Shown in pieces: positions 18,914-28,205 of a stretch of 64,000 nt of DNA. Below the pieces are notes generated by a model that worked only from the letters and a program-made list of their open reading frames with translations, was not told the origin of the DNA and made no database searches. Both the position numbers and the translations under genes were made by a program. The stretch's first letter is position 1; every line of letters starts with the position of its first letter. The stretch comes from Pseudoalteromonas peptidolytica. Lineage in GTDB: Bacteria > Pseudomonadota > Gammaproteobacteria > Enterobacterales > Alteromonadaceae. The stretch spans positions 1 to 64,000 of the forward strand of contig NZ_WEHZ01000025.1 of the NCBI RefSeq assembly GCF_012641745.1, read 5' to 3'.

Positions 18914-21598
18914 TTAAAGCGTACGCTCTACCTGTACAGTTTCAAATACTTCGATTTGGTCACCGACTTTAACGTCGTTGTAGTTCTTAACACCGATACC
19001 ACATTCCATACCGCTACGAACCTCAGAAACGTCATCTTTAAAGCGACGTAGTGACTCAAGTTCACCTTCATAAATAACTACGTTATCACGAAGTACACGG
19101 ATTGGTGCGCTACGTTTAACTACACCTTCAGTTACCATACAACCTGCAACAGCACCGATCTTAGGTGACTTGAACACATCACGAACTTCAGCAAGACCAA
19201 TGATCTCCTGCTTAAATTCAGGTGCAAGCATACCTGTCATTGCTTGTTTCACTTCTTCGATTAGGCTGTAGATAACGCTGTAGTAACGTAGATCTAGGCT
19301 CTCAGCTTCAATGACCTTACGAGCAGAGGCATCTGCACGCACGTTAAAGCCGACGATAATAGCATTTGAAGCCGCTGCAAGGGTTGCGTCAGTTTCAGTA
19401 ATACCACCAACACCAGAACCTACAATCTTAACTTTCACTTCATCTGTAGACAGTTTAGTCAATGAATCCGCGATTGCTTCAATTGAACCCTGAACGTCTG
19501 CCTTAAGAACGATATTAACTTCAGATACATCGCCTTCAGTCATGTTAGAGAACATGTTCTCTAGCTTCGCTTTTTGCTGACGAGCAAGCTTCACTTCACG
19601 GAATTTACCTTGACGATATAGCGCTACTTCACGTGCTTTACGCTCATCACGAACTACCGTTGCTTCATCACCAGCCGCAGGAACACCTGATAAGCCTAGA
19701 ATCTCTACAGGGATGGAAGGACCAGCAGTCTTGATTTCTTTACCATTTTCGTCGCGCATTGCACGAACGCGGCCATACTCTAGACCACACAGTACGATAT
19801 CACCTTGATTTAAGGTACCAGATTGAACCAGTACTGAAGCAACTGGACCGCGACCTTTATCAAGACGAGATTCAATTACCACACCCGATGCCATACCCTC
19901 TTTAGATGCTTGTAGCTCTAGTAGCTCAGACTGCATCAAGATAGCTTCAAGTAAGTCATCAATACCAAGACCTGTTTTCGCTGAGATATGAACAAACTGA
20001 GTTTCGCCACCCCAGTCTTCTGGGATAACATCTAGCTGAGCTAGCTCATTCTTAACGCGGTCAGGGTCAATACCTTCTTTATCCATCTTGTTTACAGCAA
20101 CGATTAGAGGTACTTCCGCAGCTTTTGCGTGTTGTACCGCTTCTTTCGTCTGAGGCATTACACCATCGTCCGCTGCAACAACAAGTACAACGATATCTGT
20201 CGCTTTCGCACCACGAGCACGCATTGACGTAAACGCCGCGTGTCCAGGAGTATCAAGGAAAGTAACCATGCCACTGTCTGTCTCAACGTGGTATGCACCG
20301 ATGTGCTGCGTGATACCGCCTGCCTCACCGTCTGCAACTTTCGCTTTACGGATATAGTCAAGTGTTGACGTTTTACCGTGGTCAACGTGACCCATCACCG
20401 TTACTACTGGCGCACGAGGTTCAAGAGAACCTTCTTCGTTACGGTCACTTAGTACTTTTTCCTCTAGCTCATTCTCTTTTACTAGAACAACTTTGTGACC
20501 CATTTCTTCAGCAACTAGCTGCGCCGTTTCTTGATCGATCACTTGGTTAATCGTAACCATGTCACCCATCTTCATCATTGTTTTAACAACTTCAGCGCCT
20601 TTAACTGCCATGCGAGATGCAAGCTCTGCTACCGTGATTGTTTCACTGATACGAACTTCCTGCTTCACTTCTGCAGCTGGCTTTTGGAAGCCGTGTTGCA
20701 ATGATGTAGGCGCTTTCAAACGGCCTTTTTTGCCTTTGAGCTTCTTAGCATTTGCTTCAGCGGCTTCATCTTTTGCTGACTTTTTCTTCTTCTTACGACG
20801 TGCGCTCTTTTCTTCGCGTGCATCAGACTCATCTTCCGCTTCACGTGCGTAAGTTGAAGTTGTCAGGTGGTGATCTGCGCTTTCTTCGCGACGAAGACGT
20901 TCCTCTTCTTCCGCTTTCCAACGAGCTTCATTTTCCTCAGCTAAACGACGAGCTTCTTCTGCTTGACGTTTTGCTTCCTCTTCTGCCTTTTTTAGGGCTG
21001 CTGCTTCTGCTTCTTGACGTAGACGTTCAGCTTCTTGACGTTCTTTAATTTGTTGCGCGCTATCCACTTCTTTACTCTGCTTATCTTTGGCTTGACGTTC
21101 AGCATCCGCTTTTCGCTTCGCCTCTTCTTTAGCTTTGCGCTCGGCTTCCTCGTTGGCCTTGCGTTCCGCTTCTTCGCGCGCGTTGCGCTCCGCTTCTTCT
21201 TTGGCCTGTTGCTCTGCTTGTTGCTGAGCCATTAACTCTGCTTCTTTGCGCGCAGCTTCCTCTGCAGCTAAGCGTTCTTGCTCTTTTTGCTGCTCGATTG
21301 CGCTCTTTTTAACGTAAGTGCGCTTCTTACGGACTTCTACAGATACAGACTTTGCTTTACCAGACGAGTTAACACTCAATGTGCTTTTACTCTTACGCTG
21401 TAGAGTCATACGCTCAGGACCGGTTGAACCAGTGCCACCGTGTTGCTTGCTCAAGTGATCAAGCAACGTCGCCTTTTCGGATTCAGTAACTTGGTCGCCC
21501 TCGGCTTTGGTGATCCCTGCATCTTTTAACTGTTGTAGTAATTTATCAACAGTTGTACCAATACTCTCGGCTAGTTTGTTAATGCTCACTTCTGCCAT
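18914..21598 (-). CDS. infB: Translation initiation factor IF-2
   Basis: GTPase that delivers initiator fMet-tRNA to the 30S P-site. The 894-residue protein starts with an IF2N domain (1-50). A very long charged Ala/Glu/Lys/Arg-rich helix (about 105-270) follows, then a second IF2N. The G domain has G1 GHVDHGKTS (about residue 400), G3 DTPGHAAF and G4 NKMDKE. C-terminal domains II-IV contain the fMet-tRNA binding fold. It belongs with tRNA-fMet, rimP and nusA in one transcription unit and is 25 nt downstream of nusA. Confidence 0.98.
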   Translation of the reverse strand: MAEVSINKLAESIGTTVDKLLQQLKDAGITKAEGDQVTESEKATLLDHLSKQHGGTGSTGPERMTLQRKSKSTLSVNSSGKAKSVSVEVRKKRTYVKKSAIEQQKEQERLAAEEAARKEAELMAQQQAEQQAKEEAERNAREEAERKANEEAERKAKEEAKRKADAERQAKDKQSKEVDSAQQIKERQEAERLRQEAEAAALKKAEEEAKRQAEEARRLAEENEARWKAEEEERLRREESADHHLTTSTYAREAEDESDAREEKSARRKKKKKSAKDEAAEANAKKLKGKKGRLKAPTSLQHGFQKPAAEVKQEVRISETITVAELASRMAVKGAEVVKTMMKMGDMVTINQVIDQETAQLVAEEMGHKVVLVKENELEEKVLSDRNEEGSLEPRAPVVTVMGHVDHGKTSTLDYIRKAKVADGEAGGITQHIGAYHVETDSGMVTFLDTPGHAAFTSMRARGAKATDIVVLVVAADDGVMPQTKEAVQHAKAAEVPLIVAVNKMDKEGIDPDRVKNELAQLDVIPEDWGGETQFVHISAKTGLGIDDLLEAILMQSELLELQASKEGMASGVVIESRLDKGRGPVASVLVQSGTLNQGDIVLCGLEYGRVRAMRDENGKEIKTAGPSIPVEILGLSGVPAAGDEATVVRDERKAREVALYRQGKFREVKLARQQKAKLENMFSNMTEGDVSEVNIVLKADVQGSIEAIADSLTKLSTDEVKVKIVGSGVGGITETDATLAAASNAIIVGFNVRADASARKVIEAESLDLRYYSVIYSLIEEVKQAMTGMLAPEFKQEIIGLAEVRDVFKSPKIGAVAGCMVTEGVVKRSAPIRVLRDNVVIYEGELESLRRFKDDVSEVRSGMECGIGVKNYNDVKVGDQIEVFETVQVERTL

Positions 21599-21623
21599 AC
21601 GTGATGTTACCTCCGTTAATAAA

Positions 21624-23123
21624 TTACTCTTCGCTGAACCAGCAAATGTTACGTGCAGCCATGATCAACTCACCAGCTTGCTCTTCAGATAACTCAGAAA
21701 TTTCAACTAAGTCATCAATACCCTGCTCAGCAAGGTCTTCAAGTGTAACTATGCCTTTGCTAGCAAAAACAAAAGCGGTGTGGCGCTCAAGTCCTTCCAA
21801 TGCAAGTAGGTCTTCTGCAGGTTCTGCATTTTCTAAGCTTTCTTCATCGCGAAGCGCTTTTGTGGTCAGCGCATCTTTCGCACGACTACGTAGCTCTTCT
21901 ACGGTATCTTCATCCAGACCATCAATTTCTAAAAACTCAGCGACTGGTACATAAGCCACTTCTTCTAGTGAAGAGAAGCCTTCATTGATCAGTAGCGCCG
22001 CAAAATCATCATCGATGTCTAGATTTTCAGTGAATAGATTAACCAGTTTATCTGACTCTTCTGCGCTCTTGCGCTCCATCTCTTCCACTGTCATTACGTT
22101 TAGTTCCCAGCCTGTAAGCTGGCTTGCTAAACGAACGTTTTGACCATTACGACCAATTGCTTGTGCTAAGTTGTCTGCTTCTACAGCAATTTCCATGGTG
22201 CGTGTATCTTCATCCATTACGATTGAAGCAACTTCAGCTGGTGCCATTGCATTGATAACAAACTGTGCAGGATTATCATCGTACAGCACGATATCAACAC
22301 GTTCACCACCAAGCTCTGAAGAAACGGCTTGTACACGAGCACCACGCATACCGACACACGCTCCAACTGGGTCAATGCGTTTGTCGTTTGATTTTACAGC
22401 GATTTTAGCGCGAGAGCCAGGGTCTCGAGCTGCACCTCTGAGTTCAATCATTTCCTCGCCAATTTCTGGAACCTCAATGCGGAATAATTCCATCAACATT
22501 TCTGGCTTAGAGCGTGTCACAAATAACTGCGCACCACGCGCTTCAGGCTTCACTTCATATAATAGACCTCGTACACGGTCGCCTGGGCGGAAACTTTCGC
22601 GTGGTAACATATCCTCGCGATAAATTACCGCTTCTGCGTTGTTACCTAGGTCGATAACAATTGCATCACGTGTTGCTTTTTTCACAACACCCGTTACAAG
22701 CTCACCTTTTTGATCTTTATAAGCATCAACAACAAGTGCACGTTCAGCTTCACGTACCTTTTGTACGATAACCTGCTTTGCCATCTGAGTTGTAATACGG
22801 TCAAACTTGATTGACTCTATTTGCTCTTCAACAAAGTCACCTAGCTGAATTTCAGGCTCGTCAACCTGCGCCGCTTCAAACGTAATTTCCGCATATGGGT
22901 TCTCTAGAGACCCATCTTCTTGAGGTTCAACGACTCTCCAACGACGGAAAGTATCGTATTCACCTGTTTTTCGGTCGATTGAAACACGCACTTCGATTTC
23001 ACCGTCGTGCTTCTTTTTTGTTGCTGTCGCTAGTGCGAACTCTAATGCTTCAAAAATCTTTTCTCTTGGGACTGCTTTTTCATTGGAAACAGCTTCTGCC
23101 ACCAACAATATTTCTTTTGCCAT
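21624..23123 (-). CDS. nusA: Transcription termination/antitermination factor NusA
   Basis: RNA-polymerase-associated factor for pausing, termination and rrn antitermination. The 499-residue protein has the RNAP-binding N-domain (1-125), S1 ([18 protein letters not shown]), and KH1/KH2 ([39 protein letters not shown]). Two acidic repeats end at the C-terminus, as in enteric NusA. The start at 23123 ([20 protein letters not shown]) is chosen from the family N-terminus; an upstream in-frame extension begins at 23156. Its partner site boxA is visible in the rrn leader at the left edge of the window. Confidence 0.97.
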   Translation of the reverse strand: MAKEILLVAEAVSNEKAVPREKIFEALEFALATATKKKHDGEIEVRVSIDRKTGEYDTFRRWRVVEPQEDGSLENPYAEITFEAAQVDEPEIQLGDFVEEQIESIKFDRITTQMAKQVIVQKVREAERALVVDAYKDQKGELVTGVVKKATRDAIVIDLGNNAEAVIYREDMLPRESFRPGDRVRGLLYEVKPEARGAQLFVTRSKPEMLMELFRIEVPEIGEEMIELRGAARDPGSRAKIAVKSNDKRIDPVGACVGMRGARVQAVSSELGGERVDIVLYDDNPAQFVINAMAPAEVASIVMDEDTRTMEIAVEADNLAQAIGRNGQNVRLASQLTGWELNVMTVEEMERKSAEESDKLVNLFTENLDIDDDFAALLINEGFSSLEEVAYVPVAEFLEIDGLDEDTVEELRSRAKDALTTKALRDEESLENAEPAEDLLALEGLERHTAFVFASKGIVTLEDLAEQGIDDLVEISELSEEQAGELIMAARNICWFSEE

Positions 23124-23162
23124 AGGTAATGCCTCGCTTGCCCTTTTCCTTCGCACTCAAAG

Positions 23163-23618
23163 TTAGAATTTTGCGATGATATTGGCACGTTCAATATTGC
23201 TTAACATCAAGATAAAATCTTGGTTATCAACTTTCAACGTGATCATATCGCCATTAACTGCTACTAAGTCGCCTTTAAAATTACGGCGACCTTCTTGCGG
23301 AAGCTTTGTACGCAAGCGTACTTCTTCTCCCACTGCTGCCTCATAGTGAGCTTGTTTGAATAATGGTCTGTCAACACCAGGAGAAGATACTTCCAAACTG
23401 TATTCGTTCGTAATCGGGTCTTCGACATCTAAAATTGCACTAACTTGACGGCTAACCTCAGCACAATCGTCAACGTTAATGCCGTTTTCATGATCGATAT
23501 ACACACGAAGTGTAGAATGACGACCAGCTTGCACAAACTCAAGACCGAGTAATTCAAAGCCACATGCAGCAACTGCTGGCTCCAACATTTCAGTCAAATC
23601 TTGCTCGAGTTTTGACAC
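23163..23618 (-). CDS. rimP: Ribosome maturation factor RimP
   Basis: Required for 30S assembly around S12/S19. The 151-residue protein has an N-terminal alpha/beta domain with GINVDDCAEVSRQVSAILD and DPITNEYSLEVSSPGVDRPL, and a C-terminal SH3-like domain. The start is GTG at 23618, because a GGAGGAG ribosome-binding site lies 4 nt upstream and the product then aligns with E. coli RimP from residue 1. The longer frame from a TTG at 23639 runs through that site. It is the first protein gene after tRNA-fMet. Confidence 0.94.
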   Translation of the reverse strand: MSKLEQDLTEMLEPAVAACGFELLGLEFVQAGRHSTLRVYIDHENGINVDDCAEVSRQVSAILDVEDPITNEYSLEVSSPGVDRPLFKQAHYEAAVGEEVRLRTKLPQEGRRNFKGDLVAVNGDMITLKVDNQDFILMLSNIERANIIAKF

Positions 23619-23633
23619 AGAACTCCTCCATAC

Positions 23634-23657
23634 AAACAAAAAAAGGGCTTAAAGCCC
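23634..23657 (-). terminator. Terminator-like hairpin just before rimP (attenuator candidate)
   Basis: On the minus strand GGGCT-TTA-AGCCC (23657-23645) is followed by a run of seven or more T ending a few bases before the rimP ribosome-binding site. Placed between tRNA-fMet and rimP, it probably ends most tRNA transcripts. It also gives the Nus operon a read-through-dependent expression level. Confidence 0.6.
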
Positions 23658-23713
23658 CAAATCATAGCTGCTTGATCATGGGCTCAGCATACACCTTGCG
23701 CCAGATACAACAA

Positions 23714-23734
23714 CGCCCCGAACCAAGCGGGGCG
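23714..23734 (-). terminator. GC-rich hairpin between tRNA-fMet and rimP
   Basis: The stem CGCCCCG/CGGGGCG with a 7-nt loop is followed on the minus strand by a TTGTTGT stretch. It is either an imperfect terminator or a processing hairpin downstream of the tRNA. Confidence 0.5.
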
Positions 23735-23886
23735 TCACACGAATAACAAACTGTGTGGCCAAAGGCCGTGCTTGGTTTGCGAGCTATCTCAGCCACATTA
23801 ACCACCTACTTACAAAAATGCAGATGTTTAAACGCAAAACGCGCATTACAAAGAATGCGCGAAATCAAAGAACTCAATCTTTAACT

Positions 23887-23963
<77 letters not shown>

Positions 23964-24112
23964 CCAACACATAAAATTCTTTTACTTCTATTTTAAAGAA
24001 GTGGCACTTAAAACGCCTATATATTAGCTCTGGGAATTGTAAGTATCCCAAAAACACTGGCAATCATACCGAAAATTGAAAAACTCGGTGCAATCGCTTA
24101 AATATGCTGCGT

Positions 24113-24141
24113 ATTATAGAGACAGTACACTTAGATAGCAA
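24113..24141 (-). promoter_or_regulatory. Promoter of the tRNA-fMet/nusA/infB operon
   Basis: On the minus strand TTGCTA (24141-24136), a 17-bp spacer and TATAAT (24118-24113) are followed by ACGCAGC. They lie about 150 bp upstream of the tRNA. The hexamers and spacing are near ideal. Confidence 0.7.
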
Positions 24142-24321
24142 CCTTGATTTAGAACTATCTGCCTCTGCCGCATCTTGTTATCCACATCCATTACACAATT
24201 GACCTTTCCGACCTTATCAACTCATCCGTCCAGTTTTATTTTGACACATTTATTTATAACAAAAACGATACATTTGATCCATAATTGGGGACAGTGAAAT
24301 CATAAAATAAAGGAAAACTCC

Positions 24322-25101
24322 ATGAGAATGGTCATAAAATCCAGCACATTGGCTGCATTGTCTATCTTGAGCCTAGAAGCATTTGCAGCTCAGTGTGAAT
24401 CAGCAGGCCCGCAAACCCCCAGAGATATAGACAGTGTTAAAGGTGATAACAAACGCGTTTTCTCTTTAGCACCGCCAAAAGAAGAGCTAAACCTCTGCAA
24501 TATCCATTTCCATAAAAATGCAGAACACAAAGCGAAAGATTTTTCGATAGCGTCTAATGACCCAAAATACGGAGGCTTTCAATGTAATGCAACAACCAGC
24601 CTTAGTGCGGCAGAGTTAGCGCCGGTTGAAGGAAAAGTATGTAACAACGTCAAACCAGGGGATACGATAGAAGTACACTGGGTGCACAGTTCATGTGATG
24701 TAAAACCAGGGCCAACCCTCGGGGCTTGTCTTAATGATAGTTGTGCAAACCCTGACTTACGTGTAGAGACACAAGTCTTTTTAGTCGTTAACGATAAGAA
24801 TGCGCAGGACTTTACTAAATTAGATTACCAAGGCCAAGTTAATGGCTACCATCAAGCGGGCGCATTGCCAACCAATACTGGCACTCCAGTTGAATTTTTG
24901 GGTTCCACAACAGGCCCTAGCTACAACAACCAGCAATGTTCACCATTACAAGTGAGCTGGAGCGTACGCCCTAATTGTGCCAAAGTTGACATCAATAGCC
25001 TTGCACGTTGGTGTGAAGACAACGCTTTTGATGAAGATCATGCCCATGGGGTACGAAAATTAGTCACCGATCCTAAGCTGCTATCACCCATCAAGCAATA
25101 G
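24322..25101 (+). CDS. Delta-class carbonic anhydrase, secreted
   Basis: Interconverts CO2 and bicarbonate, probably in the periplasm. The 259-residue protein has a signal peptide (about 1-23, cleavage near AFAAQ). Candidate zinc ligands are a cluster LCNIHFHKNAEHK (His62, His64, His69) and IEVHWVHSSC (His119, His122), resembling the delta/diatom TWCA1-type carbonic anhydrase family. Eight or more cysteines suggest disulfides in the exported protein. A good AAAGGAAA ribosome-binding site precedes the ATG. It is monocistronic, divergent from the tRNA-fMet operon. Assignment rests on remembered family motifs, not a search. Confidence 0.72.
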   Translation: MRMVIKSSTLAALSILSLEAFAAQCESAGPQTPRDIDSVKGDNKRVFSLAPPKEELNLCNIHFHKNAEHKAKDFSIASNDPKYGGFQCNATTSLSAAELAPVEGKVCNNVKPGDTIEVHWVHSSCDVKPGPTLGACLNDSCANPDLRVETQVFLVVNDKNAQDFTKLDYQGQVNGYHQAGALPTNTGTPVEFLGSTTGPSYNNQQCSPLQVSWSVRPNCAKVDINSLARWCEDNAFDEDHAHGVRKLVTDPKLLSPIKQ

Positions 25102-25116
25102 AAGCTAATATACTTA

Positions 25117-25152
25117 GGTTGCTCAGTGGCTTGCCTAGTAATCTGAGCAACC
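25117..25152 (+). terminator. Inverted repeat after the carbonic anhydrase gene
   Basis: A perfect 10-bp stem GGTTGCTCAG/CTGAGCAACC with a 16-nt loop lies 16 bp after the stop codon. The downstream T run is missing (AATAAAGCC follows), so it is an atypical terminator or a 3'-end stabilising hairpin. Confidence 0.5.
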
Positions 25153-25349
25153 AATAAAGCCAACCGCTTTTAGGTAACCCTATAGGCCACGCTTGGTTGT
25201 TTATGTGAGTTAGTACACCACTGGCTCACATGATCTATGGTTCAAATTTATCGTTCTCTCATCTCACATAGAAAAAGTAAGAAAAATCTCACAAAAAAAT
25301 ATCAAAAAGTCTCGCATTTTCTAAAATCGACTATACTCAATTCAAGGTT

Positions 25350-25510
25350 TAATACCAATTGCAGTAAATAAATAACCTGTTTTCAAGTTGGAAATTGCGT
25401 TACCAGCCAAACAAGGCGTTGCTACCCGTTATTTTAAATAGGAATACGCAAGGCAGCGAATAGCGCATTAAAACTTTAAATTCGTTAGAAAATATACTCA
25501 ATTGGTGTTA
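25350..25510. repeat. MITE-like intergenic repeat with TAATACCAATT ends
   Basis: A 161-bp non-coding element bounded by TAATACCAATT and AATTGGTGTTA (10 of 11 inverted). The interior shows little coding potential and differs from the 62395 copy, so it may be a second subfamily sharing the same termini. It ends about 50 bp before the globin-like gene. Confidence 0.65.
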
Positions 25511-25558
25511 TGTAATTTGAGCAAAGGATCCGCTCTTCATCAATTTGAAGAGGCGTCT

Positions 25559-26029
25559 ATGAGCATTACTCCATACCAGTATCAACTGTTAACTCAGACT
25601 CTTGCGAGTATCCGGCCTAACTTTCATGGCTTTTGTACGTCTTGGTATAATCAGCTCCAACATTATGATCTGCGGATGCAGATCCCGAACAACGCCGGTC
25701 AATTGATTATTTGGGAGCATCAAATATTTGATTTTGTTCAAAGTTGCGTAATGCGACTGCCACAACAATCAAACTTACTACATTACTTAAGGCAACAAAA
25801 AAGTACGTTGCTGTTTATGGGAACATCGGAGCGAGATATTTCAGCGTTATTGTTCACCTTTATTAACACGCTGAAATGTCATCTTGGTCGGCATTTTACC
25901 AGCGCAGCAAAAAATGCTTGGAACAAGGCACTGCTGTTAGTAGAAAATATGCTTCGATCTGAGCTTTTTAAACGAAGCAATGTAGTAGAGTTACAAGAGT
26001 TCAAAAAGGCTCAACAGCAAGCAAATTAG
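25559..26029 (+). CDS. Globin-like protein without the usual proximal histidine (tentative)
   Basis: A 156-residue cytoplasmic, all-helical protein. The pattern resembles bacterial flavohaemoglobin/globin domains. A first helix is followed by FHGFCTSWYNQLQHYDLRMQIP (like the B/C helix with LRxxFP). Then comes an E-like helix, and a closing LGRHFTSAAKNAWNKALLLVENML, which resembles the G/H region LGDAFTPEVxEAW. The position where globins keep the haem-binding HxxxG histidine reads LRQQKSTLLFMG, so haem binding as in classical globins is doubtful. The start at 25559 has GAGG upstream; the longer TTG-started frame overlaps the repeat. A helical sensor or regulator is an alternative reading. Confidence 0.42.
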   Translation: MSITPYQYQLLTQTLASIRPNFHGFCTSWYNQLQHYDLRMQIPNNAGQLIIWEHQIFDFVQSCVMRLPQQSNLLHYLRQQKSTLLFMGTSERDISALLFTFINTLKCHLGRHFTSAAKNAWNKALLLVENMLRSELFKRSNVVELQEFKKAQQQAN

Positions 26030-26154
26030 CTCGCTTAATTCAGAGTTGCGCATGATAAAGCGCTCAAAATCAAGTGTGGAACTGCGCAAACTAAGCGTGA
26101 CTTCTTGACGTTAGCTTATTAGACTTCCTTAAAATATTTTTATAGGAAAATGAT

Positions 26155-26664
26155 ATGCTAAGAGCGGCTATATTTGCATCTACTTTGGTCTTGTCACTGA
26201 CAGCATGCGATGTGTTTGAAGACTCAAAAGCCAAAGTTGAGGCGAACTATTTATCTCAACACCAAGAATTACAGGAAGTGGTTGAACAAATAAGAGACAA
26301 AGGCTTAGAATCAGTACAGACATCAGCCGCAGCAGGCAGTATTGCGGCTTGTGTGGCTAATAATCTCGACGCTGACCCAATGGGAGCTCTTATTTCAGTC
26401 GAAGGTGCGCTACAAGACAGTGCCAATCTGAGCGATTTACTTAATTCAATTGCGCGTTTAAGTGATCAAGAAATCTCGATTGAACAGTTTCCGGAGCTAT
26501 TACAGCAAGGTGCTGACACAGTCAGATATTTAAAAACCTTGCTTGAACAATACGACTTATCTGAGCTTAAGCAGCAAGCAAGTGCTTTGTTAGAGCAAGG
26601 TCAGACTAAAACGCAGGATGTAGGCGCTCACTTACGGTATTTAATTGAGTCTTGCCAGAAATAA
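26155..26664 (+). CDS. Hypothetical lipoprotein
   Basis: A 169-residue exported lipoprotein. The signal peptide ends in lipobox LTAC (Cys18), followed by Asp, which might favour inner-membrane retention by the +2 rule known from E. coli. The mature part is Gln/Leu/Glu-rich and probably mostly helical, with two further cysteines (near 47 and at the extreme C-terminus) that could form a disulfide. No family recognised. Its stop codon TAA is the first three bases of the adjacent intergenic repeat, so the present C-terminus may have been set by that insertion. Confidence 0.7.
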   Translation: MLRAAIFASTLVLSLTACDVFEDSKAKVEANYLSQHQELQEVVEQIRDKGLESVQTSAAAGSIAACVANNLDADPMGALISVEGALQDSANLSDLLNSIARLSDQEISIEQFPELLQQGADTVRYLKTLLEQYDLSELKQQASALLEQGQTKTQDVGAHLRYLIESCQK

Positions 26665-26837
26665 TACCAATTTGTTTGATTAAGCTTTCTATAATGAGGT
26701 GAGAAAAAAGTTATGCTTTAGCAGCAATGAGCTAGAACATTCTTTACACAAACCTCAAGTTAAAACGAGAATTTCTAACGCAGTTAGCGTCAGATTTCCC
26801 CTTCAAATTGAGTAAGTAGTAAAATTAATTGGCATAA
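26662..26837. repeat. Dispersed intergenic repeat, abutting a stop codon
   Basis: About 176 bp from TAATACCAAT (26662-26671) to ATTGGCATAA (26828-26837), 8 of 10 inverted. It shares the TAACGCAGTTAGCGTCAGATTTC..CAAATTGAG-type right half with the element at 62395-62607. Non-coding. Confidence 0.65.
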
Positions 26838-26901
26838 CTGACCAACTTTATCCCCTTTTCCGTATAGAGTCTTATTGTTCTACTATCGACCGAGAGTAAG
26901 T

Positions 26902-28203
26902 GTGAAAATAGGACTCTATGTTTTTGATAATGATTGTCGTTTAAAAGATAACCCCTCACTTGTTACCCTAGCATCGCAGGTTGAGCGTCTTATTTGTGTT
27001 TATTTACCCAACAACAACATCTGGAGCAGTAGCAAAGCACAGTGTTCAAAATCCGTTCCAGCTAGTGCTTATGAAGAAGCGACTGTGGCTGCGTTACAAC
27101 AGGAATTAGACGCTCGTCATCAAGCGCTCTATATTGTGCCTGAGGCAAATAAATTGCAGGGGTTGGTAGCAATTATCCGCAACTGTGCTGTCACACATAT
27201 TGGCCGCTCGGTACACTCAGGAGCAGATGAACACAAATACTGGCTACGATTGCAAACACACTGCCCTGAGGTAAAATTCATTTCAGAGTACGCTCATACT
27301 CTGTTCACGCCTGATATGTTGCCATTTTCTCTCAATGAGTTGCCACCGAGTTTTACACCTTTTAGAAAACGCGTTGAAGCGTTAGTGCCTAACGAGCCGT
27401 TACCTGCCCCGCAGTTACCCCCAAAACCACCTAATACTTCAACTTTAGTCAAGTTCACAGCAACGGGAGACTACAGCGGGGACTTTTATGCAGGAGAGAA
27501 GCAAGCGCAAGATAAGCTTAAACAGTATTTCCAAACTGACGCAGCCAAGCAATACAAAGAAACGAGAAATGCGTTGTGCGGCGACGGGTTTTCGACACAA
27601 TTTAGTCCCATCCTAGCAACGGGTGCAGTGAGCCCTCGCCAGGTTAAGCACGCCCTTAACCAGTTTGAACATCAATATGGTGCGAATGAGTCAACCTATT
27701 GGATCTGGTTTGAATTGTTGTGGCGTGAATACTTCCAGTGGTATGCACTCAAACACCAACACCGGCTATTTGCATTTACAGGTGTGAAAAATAAAAAACC
27801 GACAACCAGTTTTTATCCAGAGCGTTTTCAAAAATGGTGTCAAAGTAAAACACCCAGTGCATTTATCAACGCCATCATGACAGAACTCAGAGAGACAGGC
27901 TGGATCTCAAATCGTGCTCGCCAAATCACAGCAAGTTATTTTGTCAACGAGCTGCAACTGGATTGGCGCTACGGTGCGGCCTTTTTTGAACAAAATCTTA
28001 TCGACTATGACGTTGCCGCAAACTGGGGGAATTGGCAATATATTGCGGGAGTTGGCGCTGACCCCCGTGGCGGTCGCCATTTTAATCTAGCAAAGCAGCA
28101 GTCAATGTTTGATCCCAACGGTGAATATATAATGCGCTGGCGCGGTACATCTCATAAGCTATTAAATACCCGAGATTATGTAGATTGGCCATTGGAGGAG
28201 TAA
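26902..28203 (+). CDS. Cryptochrome DASH-family photolyase
   Basis: FAD flavoprotein; DASH cryptochromes repair cyclobutane pyrimidine dimers, preferentially in single-stranded DNA, using blue light. In the 433-residue protein, the N-terminal alpha/beta antenna domain begins KIGLYVFDNDCRLKDNPSL. The C-terminal FAD domain contains LWREYFQWYALKHQHRLF and GNWQYIAGVGADPRGGRHFN, the latter typical of DASH (N-W-x-Y-x-AGVGxDPR). The GTG start at 26902 is chosen because the product then starts at the family's N-terminus; the upstream TTG has no support. It overlaps nothing but ends only 2 nt before the next photolyase gene, whose ribosome-binding site lies inside its 3' end. Confidence 0.9.
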   Translation: MKIGLYVFDNDCRLKDNPSLVTLASQVERLICVYLPNNNIWSSSKAQCSKSVPASAYEEATVAALQQELDARHQALYIVPEANKLQGLVAIIRNCAVTHIGRSVHSGADEHKYWLRLQTHCPEVKFISEYAHTLFTPDMLPFSLNELPPSFTPFRKRVEALVPNEPLPAPQLPPKPPNTSTLVKFTATGDYSGDFYAGEKQAQDKLKQYFQTDAAKQYKETRNALCGDGFSTQFSPILATGAVSPRQVKHALNQFEHQYGANESTYWIWFELLWREYFQWYALKHQHRLFAFTGVKNKKPTTSFYPERFQKWCQSKTPSAFINAIMTELRETGWISNRARQITASYFVNELQLDWRYGAAFFEQNLIDYDVAANWGNWQYIAGVGADPRGGRHFNLAKQQSMFDPNGEYIMRWRGTSHKLLNTRDYVDWPLEE

Positions 28204-28205
28204 TA

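Noticed and set aside
20752-21235. Several plus-strand Leu/Phe-rich frames opposite infB
   Set aside because: They are the complement of the Lys/Glu/Ala-rich helix of IF-2, which automatically gives Leu/Phe/Ser-rich antisense frames.
25502-25558. N-terminal extension of the globin-like protein from a TTG at 25502
   Set aside because: The extension lies partly in the repeat element and lacks a ribosome-binding site; the ATG at 25559 has GAGG upstream.
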